DNA of 64,000 nt from positions 122,011 through 186,010 of the forward strand of contig JEMY01000001.1 of NCBI GenBank assembly GCA_000585075.1, written 5' to 3'. Below are positions 9,616 through 17,925 of the stretch, piece after piece. A model generated the notes under the pieces. It did no database searches. It was not told the DNA's origin and worked only from the letters and a program-made list of their open reading frames with translations. Source of the DNA: Candidatus Accumulibacter regalis. GTDB taxonomy: Bacteria; Pseudomonadota; Gammaproteobacteria; Burkholderiales; Rhodocyclaceae. How positions within the stretch are numbered: the stretch's first letter is position 1; each line of letters begins with the position of its first letter. Made by a program: the position numbers and the translations under genes.

Positions 9616-11256
9616 GTGACATCCACCCGTGCCTTCTCGAAGCTCGCCGCGGCGCTGTCGTTCTTCCTGCTGGCCTGCTGGTCCTTCATGGCCGGAGCGA
9701 CAGTGGTCGCTCCGGCCGCGGAGCAGGTGCAAGCGGGGGAGGCGATCCTGCTCCATAATTTCCGGCCGATCGTCACCTTTCGGGCGACCTTCCTCGGCGC
9801 CCCACCGGTCGCACGCGCACGAAAATCCGAGCAGCGCATCAACCAGCTGACGCCGGCCCAGATGGTGCAGGAGATTAGTTTGACGCCTTTCAGCTTTGAC
9901 GGTGGGCGTGGCATCACCTTGACCAATAACGACAATATTCTCTTTGCCCTGGTCGACGGAGACCTGGACCCGCAGGAGAAACTCACCCTGGAGCAGGCCG
10001 CCGAGCGCGCGCGCGAGGCGCTCAGCGCTGCACTGCTGGCGGACGCCACCCAGCGTCGCCCCGAAGTCCTGCTCAAGGGAGTTGGCTTGTCTGTGGCGGC
10101 AACGGTGATCGCCTTTGCGTTGCTCTGGTTGATCGCTCGTGCGACGCGGCTGCTGGTCGGCCGTCTGCAACGAATCATCGAAGAGGAAGATGCTGGTAGC
10201 AAGTTGCGCTGGGCACGGCACGGCTGGTTGCTCGTGCAGCGAATATCGCAGCTGTTCATGGGTTTTCTATGGTTGAGCGTCGCCTACCTGTGGTTGACCT
10301 ACGTGCTGGCGCGCTTTCCGCTCACCGAGCCTCTCGGTGAGCGCCTCGGCGACTTCCTTCTCGACCTGCTGGAGACCATCGGCACGAGTTTCATCGGCGC
10401 CATGCCCTCGCTGACCACGGTGGTGGTCATCCTGTTCATGACCAAGGCCGCCAACGACGCCATCGGCAACTTCTTCCAGGCTGCCAAGGACGGCCGGGTG
10501 CATGCACCCGGCCTGCACTCGGATACGGTCAGCGCCACTCACCGCCTGGTGACGGTCATCGTCTGGGGGCTGGGCATCGCCATCGCCTACCCCTTCATTC
10601 CGATGTCCAACAGCGACGCCTTCAAGGGCTTGTCGGTGATGCTCGGCTTCATGTTTACGCTCGGTTCTGCCGGCATCGTCAACCAGTTGATGAGTGGCCT
10701 GGTGCTGGTCTATGCACGCGCGCTGTCGGTCGGCGACTTCGTCGAGATCGGTGACAACGCCGGCGTGGTCAGCCAGGTCGGCGTGCTGTCCACCAAGATC
10801 ATCAACATGCGCAACGAAGAGATCACCATTCCCAACGCGGTGCTGGTCGGCAACCCGATCCGCAACTTTTCCCGGCTGGCCGGTGAGCGTGGCACGCTGG
10901 TGTCGACCAAGGTGACCATCGGCTACGACACGCCGTGGCGGCAAGTGCACGCGATGCTCATCGCCGCCGCCAAGCAGACGCCCGGCTTGCGGCCTGTTCC
11001 GACGCCGTTTGTCTATCAGAAAGGGCTGGCCGACTGGTACGTCGAATACGAGCTCTTCGCGCACATGGACAAGCCGCTCGAGCGGATTCCGGTCCTCTCC
11101 GCCTTGCACGCCAATATCCAGGATCAATTCAACACCTACGGCGTGCAGATCATGTCGCCACATTTCAACGCGCAGCCCGCCAACAATCTGGTCGTTCCGC
11201 CCGACGCCTGGCACGCCGCACCCGCGACGCCCGATAGCGGCAGCGGAAAGTCCTGA
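9616..11256 (+). CDS. Mechanosensitive ion channel, MscS family, with periplasmic N-terminal domain
   Basis: The 546-residue protein begins with a signal peptide-like segment (residues 1-28), followed by a periplasmic region of about 120 residues. Four or more membrane helices follow (first at about 155-178), and then the MscS core. The pore helix and beta domain are visible as a G- and A-rich helix followed by VGDFVEIGDNAGVVSQVG (about residue 371) and ITIPNAVLVGNPIRNFSR. Such channels open on hypo-osmotic shock. The start is GTG 9616, preceded by GGAG. It is larger than classical MscS (286) and resembles MscS-like proteins with extra N-terminal parts. Confidence 0.9.
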   Translation: MTSTRAFSKLAAALSFFLLACWSFMAGATVVAPAAEQVQAGEAILLHNFRPIVTFRATFLGAPPVARARKSEQRINQLTPAQMVQEISLTPFSFDGGRGITLTNNDNILFALVDGDLDPQEKLTLEQAAERAREALSAALLADATQRRPEVLLKGVGLSVAATVIAFALLWLIARATRLLVGRLQRIIEEEDAGSKLRWARHGWLLVQRISQLFMGFLWLSVAYLWLTYVLARFPLTEPLGERLGDFLLDLLETIGTSFIGAMPSLTTVVVILFMTKAANDAIGNFFQAAKDGRVHAPGLHSDTVSATHRLVTVIVWGLGIAIAYPFIPMSNSDAFKGLSVMLGFMFTLGSAGIVNQLMSGLVLVYARALSVGDFVEIGDNAGVVSQVGVLSTKIINMRNEEITIPNAVLVGNPIRNFSRLAGERGTLVSTKVTIGYDTPWRQVHAMLIAAAKQTPGLRPVPTPFVYQKGLADWYVEYELFAHMDKPLERIPVLSALHANIQDQFNTYGVQIMSPHFNAQPANNLVVPPDAWHAAPATPDSGSGKS

Positions 11257-11397
11257 TCACCCCGCCGGCTGACCGCGAAACGGGGAGAACCGCCGACCTT
11301 TCCGATCGGCACCCCTGGCGCCGCCGCCGGGCGTGAGAGGCGCACCGGCGTCGCCGCTGGGTGCCGACGCTCTATCGTATTCCCTTAGGATGTCCTG

Positions 11398-13413
11398 ATG
11401 CTCAGCTTCGCGATCACCGTTTTCCTTTCGGCCTTTCTGCTCTTCCAGATCCAGCCGATCATTGCCAAGATGATTCTGCCGTGGTTCGGCGGTTCGTCTT
11501 CGGTGTGGAGCACCTGCCTGGTTTTCTTCCAGGCCGAACTGCTGCTCGGCTATCTGTACGTCCATCTGCTGCACGAGTCGCTTTCGCCGCGCCGGCAGAA
11601 TGTCGTCCACTGCGTCCTCTTGCTGCTCAGTCTGGCGACGCTGCCGGTCATTGCCGACCCGGCGTTGAAGGACGTCGCTTTCGCCAACCCGACGTGGAAC
11701 GTGCTGGTGGTGCTCGCTGCGGCCGTGGGTATGCCCTATCTGCTGCTGTCGACCACCGGTCCGCTGATGCAGGCCTGGTATGCGCGCAGCTTTGCCAGCG
11801 CCATGCCCTATCGCCTGTACGCGCTGTCGAACCTGGCGTCGATGATCGCGCTGCTCAGTTACCCCGTCCTCGTCGAACCGTATTTTCGGGTGCACGATCA
11901 GGCCATGGCCTGGTCGGCCGCGTACGCCCTGTTCGTCGTCGCCTGCCTGGGCAGCGCCTGGCAGTCGTGGAAGGGCGTGTCCAGCGAGCGCGAGGTGCTG
12001 AAGGTGAGCAGCGAGCCGGTACCACGACCGCCCCTTGGCGAGTGTCTGCTCTGGATCGGCCTGGCGATGACCGCGTCGCTGCTGCTGCTGGCGATGACCC
12101 GCCACCTGACGCAGGACGTCGCGCCGGTGCCCTTCCTGTGGGTCGTGCCGCTGAGCATCTATCTGCTCAGTTTCATTCTCTGCTTCGACGCCCCGCGTTA
12201 CTACTATCGACCGGGATTTCTGGTCGCGCTGCCGATTGCCTTCGTGGTTCTTGACCGCGTGCTCGATGGTGGAGGCATGGAGGTGCCGCTGCTGGTCACC
12301 TTGATGTGCCTGTCGCTGTTCGTCTTCTGCATGGTCTGTCACGGCGAGCTGGTCAGGCGCCGGCCACCGGTTCGCCATCTGACCCTGTTCTACCTGATGC
12401 TGTCGATTGGCGGCGCGCTCGGCGGCACCTTCGTCGGTCTGCTGGCGCCGGCGATCTTCAATGCCTATTTCGAACTGCCGATCGGGCTCTTTCTCTGCGC
12501 CCTGCTGGTGACCATCGTTCTCTGGCGTGAGCTGCGACTGATCCGGCGCGTCCTGCTCGTCGTGGCGCTGCTGGCCTACGCTTACCGGCTCGGTGGCATC
12601 GCCATCGATTACGTCCAGAACTACCGCGTCGTGGTGCGCAACTTCTATGGCCAGCTGCGCGTCGACGACGTCGACGAGGAAGCGCTCGGCATAAAGCGCC
12701 GGATCCTGCACGGGCGCATCAATCACGGCGAGCAGTATCTTGCCGCCGAGCACCGCCGGCAGCCGACTGCGTACTACTGCGAGAGCTCTGGAGTCGGTCA
12801 GGCGCTGCGTGCCATCGCCGGCAAGAAGCCACTCAAGATCGGCATCCTCGGCCTCGGCGCCGGTACCCTTGCCACCTATGGTCGCAGCGGCGACGAAATG
12901 CGCATGTACGAAATCAACGAGCAGGTGCTCGATCTCGCGCGCAACGAGTTCAGCTACCTCGGCGATAGCAAGGCGACGATCGTTCCGGTGCTCGGCGACG
13001 GCCGCCTGATGCTCGAACGCGAGCCCGCCCAGAATTTCGACCTCCTGGCCATCGACGCTTTTTCCGGAGATTCGATCCCCACCCACCTGCTGACCCTCGA
13101 GGCGATGCAGGCCTATCGCCGGCACCTGAAAAGCGACGGCGTGCTGGCCGTGCATATCACCAACCGCTACCTCGACCTGCGGCCGGTGATCGCTGCCGCC
13201 GCCGAGCAGCTCGGCGTCAGCGCGCTGATCTTCGACCTCGATCCCGCCGCAGGCGACCGCTTCTGCCGCCATTCGGTATGGGTGCTGCTGCTTCCCGCCG
13301 AGCGCGCCGCGCAACTGTCGAAAGCCTTCCACGGCGGTGACAAGCTCGTTCCACGCCCCGCTTTTCCCGTATGGACCGACAGCTTCTCCAATCTGCTCGG
13401 CATTCTGCAGTAG
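11398..13413 (+). CDS. Fused membrane transporter-like / spermidine synthase-like protein
   Basis: The 671-residue protein has about nine or ten hydrophobic helices in residues 1-400, starting at LSFAITVFLSAFLLFQIQPI. A soluble spermidine/spermine-synthase-like Rossmann domain follows: nucleotide-binding ILGLGAGTLATYGRSGD, the acidic MYEIN, and the catalytic-type loop DAFSGDSIP. Proteins of this fused architecture are widespread in proteobacteria, but their reaction and any transported substrate are not established. It has its own spacing on both sides (about 140 bases), suggesting a separate transcript. A spermidine synthase function should not be assumed from the fold alone. Confidence 0.82.
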   Translation: MLSFAITVFLSAFLLFQIQPIIAKMILPWFGGSSSVWSTCLVFFQAELLLGYLYVHLLHESLSPRRQNVVHCVLLLLSLATLPVIADPALKDVAFANPTWNVLVVLAAAVGMPYLLLSTTGPLMQAWYARSFASAMPYRLYALSNLASMIALLSYPVLVEPYFRVHDQAMAWSAAYALFVVACLGSAWQSWKGVSSEREVLKVSSEPVPRPPLGECLLWIGLAMTASLLLLAMTRHLTQDVAPVPFLWVVPLSIYLLSFILCFDAPRYYYRPGFLVALPIAFVVLDRVLDGGGMEVPLLVTLMCLSLFVFCMVCHGELVRRRPPVRHLTLFYLMLSIGGALGGTFVGLLAPAIFNAYFELPIGLFLCALLVTIVLWRELRLIRRVLLVVALLAYAYRLGGIAIDYVQNYRVVVRNFYGQLRVDDVDEEALGIKRRILHGRINHGEQYLAAEHRRQPTAYYCESSGVGQALRAIAGKKPLKIGILGLGAGTLATYGRSGDEMRMYEINEQVLDLARNEFSYLGDSKATIVPVLGDGRLMLEREPAQNFDLLAIDAFSGDSIPTHLLTLEAMQAYRRHLKSDGVLAVHITNRYLDLRPVIAAAAEQLGVSALIFDLDPAAGDRFCRHSVWVLLLPAERAAQLSKAFHGGDKLVPRPAFPVWTDSFSNLLGILQ

Positions 13414-13557
13414 CGATTACCGACGGTTGCCGCTCAACCGCCCTTCCCGCCTGCCCCGTTCTCCTTCGCCTCGCGGGGAGGGGTTGGCGGAGATGGGCTG
13501 GCCTAGACGCGAGCCCGTTGGCGGCGGGCGTTGCCAATCTCCATTCCAGGTGAGCAC

Positions 13558-14928
13558 ATGTCCGAACTGATCCAGCGCGCCAAGAATTTTGCGACCTCTG
13601 CCCATCAGCGCATAGGCCATCGCCGCAAGTACAGCGATCAACCGTACCAGGTGCACCTGGAATCGGTGGCGCGCATGGTGGCGTCGGTGAGCGATGACGC
13701 CGAAATGATCGCCGCTGCGTGGCTGCACGACGTCGTCGAGGATACGCCGGCGACGCTTGGCGACGTCGAGCGCGAGTTCGGCCCGGCGGTTGCCGCGCTG
13801 GTCCAGGATCTCACCGACGTCAGCCGACCGAGCGACGGCAACCGTGCCATCCGCAAGGAGACCGATCGCCAGCATACGGCACACGCCTCGCCCCGTGCCA
13901 AGACCATCAAGCTGGCCGACCTGATCGACAACTGCCAGGACATCACCAGCCATGACGCTCGCTTCGCCAGGGTATACCTGAGCGAAATGAATGCGCTCCT
14001 GGCCGTCCTGGGCGAAGGCAATACCCGCCTGTTGAACAAAGCCCGGGCACTGCACGGCGAGTGTCAGGAAAAGCTGTCGCAGCGTGCCGGCGCGGAAGCG
14101 AGCCCTTCCACCATCGGCCTGGCGGCGCTCTTTCCCCAGGTGGCGAACTCGCTGCTCCTGCGTCGCTTTCGTGAGGTGTTTACCGCCGGCGACATTGCCG
14201 AACCCCTGCTCTCCTTCGACACCGACGCGCCCGCGCGCGACAGCGCAAGAATCATGAAGGCGCGGCACCTGAAGATTGCCGGTATCCGCGTCGACGGCGT
14301 CGTCCAGGCCTATGTGCGCCTGGCCGACATCGCCGTCGGCGATGTCGGCGATGGCGACCGAGGGGGCGCTGCTCCGAGCGGACGGCAGTTGCAGCACATC
14401 GCGGCGGACCAGGTGCTGGCCATCAACGCCCCGCTGATGGATGTGGTCGGCATTCTGACCCGTCACGACCAGTGTTTTGTCTCCGTCTTCGATTCCGTCG
14501 TCGGCCTCATCGAGCGTGACGCGGTGAACAAGCCGCCGGTACGGATGTGGCTTTTCGGCGCCATCACGCTCTACGAAATGGGGCTGCTGACGCTGATCGA
14601 GAAGATCTATCCCGACGGCAGTTGGCAAGGCATCCTGCCTGCCGGGCGCCTGGAAAAGGCGCGCGAGCTGCAACGTGAGCGACAGCGTCGCAATCAGCAT
14701 TGCGAGCTGATCGATTGCCTGCAACTGGCCGATAAGGCGATGCTCACCCTCGAATACCCCCCGGCGCGGGACGCCCTCGGCCTGCCGTCGAAGCGGGCCG
14801 CCAAGGCGTTGATCAAGGATCTCGAATCGCTGCGCAATCATCTCGCCCACGCGCAGGACATCGTCTCGCACGACTGGGTACAGATCATTCGCCTCGCGCA
14901 TCGCATGGCGGAGCTGAGCACGGCGTAG
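13558..14928 (+). CDS. HD (MESH1/SpoT-like hydrolase) - CBS pair - HEPN-like fusion protein
   Basis: This 456-residue cytoplasmic protein has three parts. Residues 1-150 resemble the MESH1/RelA-SpoT hydrolase fold: His33, His57-Asp58 and Glu61-Asp62 (WLHDVVEDT), then KLADLIDN at 118-125, matching the metal-binding HD positions. Residues about 195-340 look like a degenerate CBS pair. The C-terminal helical part ends in LESLRNHLAHAQDI, where R426-N427-x3-H431 matches the RnxxxH active-site motif of HEPN ribonucleases. ATG 13558 was chosen because AGGTGA lies just upstream. A (p)ppGpp hydrolase and an RNase-like activity are both inferences. The motif could instead be structural. No antitoxin-like neighbour is seen. 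Confidence 0.75.
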   Translation: MSELIQRAKNFATSAHQRIGHRRKYSDQPYQVHLESVARMVASVSDDAEMIAAAWLHDVVEDTPATLGDVEREFGPAVAALVQDLTDVSRPSDGNRAIRKETDRQHTAHASPRAKTIKLADLIDNCQDITSHDARFARVYLSEMNALLAVLGEGNTRLLNKARALHGECQEKLSQRAGAEASPSTIGLAALFPQVANSLLLRRFREVFTAGDIAEPLLSFDTDAPARDSARIMKARHLKIAGIRVDGVVQAYVRLADIAVGDVGDGDRGGAAPSGRQLQHIAADQVLAINAPLMDVVGILTRHDQCFVSVFDSVVGLIERDAVNKPPVRMWLFGAITLYEMGLLTLIEKIYPDGSWQGILPAGRLEKARELQRERQRRNQHCELIDCLQLADKAMLTLEYPPARDALGLPSKRAAKALIKDLESLRNHLAHAQDIVSHDWVQIIRLAHRMAELSTA

Positions 14929-15202
14929 GCCGTGCCGGGCTCGGGCCAGCCGATCGTGCTGCTGGCCGACGCGCCGCGCTTTGAGCGGGTCACTTCCGGC
15001 TACGCCCTGACGCCGTTGACGACGATGGTTCTGTGGTGGTGGTGCGAAGCGATCGCCCGATGAGTCGAGCTCCTACCCGGGGCTGGCGGACCTCTTGTTG
15101 GAGGCCCATCTATCAGGCGCCAGCGACGCTGGCCAAGAAAGGGTAAGGATCTCCGCAGTGGGACGACTTAGGTTTTTCTCGACCCGCAGCCGGAACGCCT
15201 GA

Positions 15203-15886
15203 ATGCCAGAATTCGACACGATTTCCGTGATCATCCCGACGCTGAACGAAGAGGCTCGCATTGGCGCCACGCTGGCCAGCGTCCTTCCGCAGCGGCCTGC
15301 GGAAGTGCTGGTGGTGGACAGCCACAGCAGCGATACGACGGTGGCGATCGCCGCGGCGATGATCGGCGTGCGCGTTCTGCAGGCGGACAAAGGCCGTGCG
15401 CGCCAGATGAACGCCGGTGCTGCGGCAGCTCGTGGCGACTGGCTGCTGTTCCTCCATGCCGACACGCTCTTGCCGCCATCGGCGCTGGAGCGCATAAGCG
15501 CACAGCCGGAGGGCATCCTGGCCGGCGCTTTCAGGCATCGGTTTTCGGGTGACGACTGGCGCCTGCGGCTGATATCGCGCCTGGACAACACCCGCGCCCG
15601 GTTGACCAGGATCGCTTTCGGTGACCAGGCGATCTTCGTGCGGCGAACCTTGTTCGAGCGTCTCGGCGGTTTTCCGCCGTGCGACGTGATGGAGGACGTG
15701 GCCTTCGGCGAACTGCTACGCAAAGTCACCACGCCGGTTCTGCTGCGTGAGGAGGCAATCACCGATGCGCGCAAGTTCGAGCAGATGGGGGTATGGACAA
15801 GCCTGGCGCGGGTTGGCGTGCTGCTCGCCTTCCATCGCTTGCGCCTGCCGCTGGTGGGGCGGTCGTTTTTCAAGGAAATTCGCTGA
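15203..15886 (+). CDS. Family 2 glycosyltransferase (TIGR04283-type)
   Basis: The 227-residue GT-A glycosyltransferase shows the opening IIPTLNEEARI, the nucleotide-sugar region VVDSHSSDTT, GRARQMNAGA, and the metal-binding H-A-D (LFLHADTLLP). The length and these motifs fit the short TIGR04283 group. That group is often labelled arsenosugar-related, but its acceptor is unknown in most genomes. No arsenic genes are nearby. The gene is followed 35 bases later by a DUF547 gene, and the pair may be co-transcribed. Confidence 0.85.
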   Translation: MPEFDTISVIIPTLNEEARIGATLASVLPQRPAEVLVVDSHSSDTTVAIAAAMIGVRVLQADKGRARQMNAGAAAARGDWLLFLHADTLLPPSALERISAQPEGILAGAFRHRFSGDDWRLRLISRLDNTRARLTRIAFGDQAIFVRRTLFERLGGFPPCDVMEDVAFGELLRKVTTPVLLREEAITDARKFEQMGVWTSLARVGVLLAFHRLRLPLVGRSFFKEIR

Positions 15887-15921
15887 AGGTCTGCCGCGCG
15901 CGGCCGGATCCTGGAGAGGTC

Positions 15922-16767
15922 ATGAAGAACTGGACGAGTTGGAGGGCAGGTGCGAAATGGACGCAGCGGATCTTGGCGCTCGCACTTCTGGGCCTGTCGT
16001 TTTCCGCCACTGCGGCCTTCGACCACAGTCACGCCGCGTGGACGGCGCTGCTCAAGCGGCATGTGGTGCTGATCGACGGCGGCAAGGCGTCGCAGGTGGA
16101 CTATGCCGGGCTGGCCAGGGAGCGTCCGGCGCTGACGGCGTATCTCGAAAGCCTGTCGGCCGTACAGCGGGCGCACTTCGAATCCTGGCCGAAGGTGCGG
16201 CAACTGGCATTCCTGATCAACGCCTACAACGCGTTCACCGTCGATCTGATACTCGGCCGGTATCCCGATCTGCAGTCGATCCGTGATCTCGGCAACATCG
16301 TCTTCAACAGCCCGTGGAAGCAGAAGTTCTTCTCGCTGTTCGGCGAACCGCGCCATCTGGACTGGATCGAACACGAGCTCATTCGCAAGCCGGGCGCCTA
16401 TGACGATCCGCGCATCCATTTCGCGGTGAATTGCGCCTCGCTCGGCTGTCCGATGCTGCGTGAGGAGGCTTTCGTCGGCGAGCGCCTTGATGAGCAGTTG
16501 GAGCAACAGACGCGGCGCTTCCTCGCCGATCGCACACGCAATCGCTACGAGCCGCGAACCGCGACGCTGATGGTCTCGCCGATTTTCGACTGGTACGGCA
16601 AGGATTTCCAGGCCGGCTACCGAGGTGTGACCTCGCTCAGGCAGTTCCTGGGCAATTACGCCGATCTGCTGGCCAGAACGCCTGCCGAACAGGCGCTGCT
16701 GCGCCAGCAGCTGGTGGGAATCGACTTCCTTGACTACGACTGGGCGCTGAACAGCGTGCCGCGCTGA
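15922..16767 (+). CDS. Secreted DUF547 protein
   Basis: The 281-residue protein has a clear N-terminal signal peptide (KWTQRILALALLGLSFSATAA), predicting export to the periplasm. It carries the DUF547 core with conserved AFLINAYNAFTVDLIL and FAVNCASLGCPMLREEAF. The biochemical role of DUF547 is unknown. The ATG at 15922 has an excellent ribosome binding site (GGAGAGG at 15913-15919). It follows the glycosyltransferase and converges with the lysE-like gene. Confidence 0.87.
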   Translation: MKNWTSWRAGAKWTQRILALALLGLSFSATAAFDHSHAAWTALLKRHVVLIDGGKASQVDYAGLARERPALTAYLESLSAVQRAHFESWPKVRQLAFLINAYNAFTVDLILGRYPDLQSIRDLGNIVFNSPWKQKFFSLFGEPRHLDWIEHELIRKPGAYDDPRIHFAVNCASLGCPMLREEAFVGERLDEQLEQQTRRFLADRTRNRYEPRTATLMVSPIFDWYGKDFQAGYRGVTSLRQFLGNYADLLARTPAEQALLRQQLVGIDFLDYDWALNSVPR

Positions 16768-16807
16768 GCGGCTGCGTGCGGCGCAGCACGACACTATCCG
16801 CCTGAAT

Positions 16808-17491
16808 CTACTTGCCGCCGCGCGTGTCCGTGACGGCCGCGAGGACACCGAGGCCGATCAGGACACCGGCGCTCAGGTAGCGCCCAACGCCGCGCAGCCT
16901 GCTGCGGCGCATCAGCGCCGGCTGTATCGCGCTCGCACTGAGCACGTACAAGCTGTCCGTGACGACGGCGATGAGCACGAACAGCGATCCCAGAAGCAGG
17001 GTCTGCAGCAGCGCCGACGCGGCCGGGTCGACGAATTGCGGCAGGAATGCGGCGAAGAACAACGCCGTCTTGGGGTTGAGCAGGGCGACGACAAAGCCAT
17101 CGCGAAAAATTGGCGCGAGACAGGCTGCGCCGAAGGTGGCGCCGGCAGTCTGCGGCGCTGGCACGGCGCAGACCGCTTTGACGCCGAGATAGACGAGGTA
17201 GGCTGCGCCGGCATACTTGACGACGGTGAACGCCAGCGACGAGATGGCGAACAGCGCCGCCAGGCCGATCGACGCCCCGATGGCGTTGGCCAGATTGCCG
17301 AACGCGACGCCGGCCAGTGAAGCCAGTCCGGCGCGCCTGCCCTGCGCCAGGGTACGCGCCACGATATAGATCACTCCCGGTCCCGGCGTTGCGGCGAGCA
17401 CCAGGCTGGCCAGCACGAAGGCGGAAAAAGGCAGCGTTGCGGACGCGCTGCCGAGGGTGGTGATTTGAGTGATTTGGGGGATTTCGTTCAT
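16808..17491 (-). CDS. LysE/RhtB family amino-acid exporter
   Basis: The 227-residue integral membrane protein has six hydrophobic helices and the family signature TPGPGVIYIVARTLAQG near residue 35. The loop FGNLANAIGASIGLAALF and the conserved NPKTALFFAAFLPQF follow. The family exports basic or neutral amino acids or their analogues across the inner membrane. Substrate cannot be read from the sequence. The start at 17491 (MNEIPQ) is preceded by an AGAGAAA-type ribosome site. The upstream frame stays open through repeat-like sequence and was not used. Confidence 0.88.
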   Translation of the reverse strand: MNEIPQITQITTLGSASATLPFSAFVLASLVLAATPGPGVIYIVARTLAQGRRAGLASLAGVAFGNLANAIGASIGLAALFAISSLAFTVVKYAGAAYLVYLGVKAVCAVPAPQTAGATFGAACLAPIFRDGFVVALLNPKTALFFAAFLPQFVDPAASALLQTLLLGSLFVLIAVVTDSLYVLSASAIQPALMRRSRLRGVGRYLSAGVLIGLGVLAAVTDTRGGK

Positions 17492-17590
17492 CGCATTTCT
17501 CTGCCTGGCGAAGAGAGGGACGAGATTCGCGCGTCGACGTCGCTGACCGCAGGCCAGCGGTCGCGCACAGTGTAGTGCTGAATTCCTGGT

Positions 17591-17776
17591 GAGACTCTTG
17601 GCGACCGCTGAAAGCAGGGCAAAACCCTGTGATGGCTGAAATTCGCAGGGTCCATGCCAGGGCGGCCCTCGTCGCCACCCCTCGCAATGACGAGCGGGCT
17701 GGCGTGTCGCCGCCTTCCCGACGAGACTTTCAGCCAGCCGGACAGCAGCGCGCAACCCCTGTGGTGGCTGGGATGT
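17591..17776. repeat. Imperfect 54-bp direct repeat with interspersed-repeat core
   Basis: The non-coding stretch between the lysE-like gene and the GGDEF gene (17492-17925, 434 bases) holds two copies of about 54 bases. They are at 17591-17644 and 17723-17776, both beginning GAGACT and ending with CCCTGTG(A/G)TGGCTG. Between them the minus strand reads GTCATTGCGAGGGGTGGCGA, which resembles the widespread GTCATTGCGAG repeat of proteobacterial genomes. No gene is supported in this stretch. Confidence 0.55.
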
Positions 17777-17925
17777 ATGTTCCACTCTGCGTGCGACACT
17801 ACACCAACGGACGCAAGAAACTCATTTCTTCTTTTCGGAAGCCGTGTGCGACTGGCTGTCGCCAGATCGTCCAGGGCAAGCGATTCGCGTGCCCCGGCCG
17901 CTGCGCGGGAACGTCGAGAGCCGCT

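Noticed and set aside
7973..9622. Long minus-strand open frame over tldD
   Set aside because: TldD is clear on the plus strand with its HExxxH motif. The antisense frame has no family features.
13440..13530. GC-rich inverted-looking sequence before the HD-CBS-HEPN gene as a terminator
   Set aside because: It resembles a common interspersed GGGGAGGGG-type repeat and has no T tract. Not supported as a terminator.
14934..15063. 43-codon frame before the glycosyltransferase
   Set aside because: It begins at a GTG without a ribosome site and has no recognisable family. Probably chance in GC-rich DNA.
15073..16848. 591-codon minus-strand open frame
   Set aside because: It lies over the glycosyltransferase and DUF547 genes, both with good motifs. 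It is arginine-rich and has no recognisable domain.
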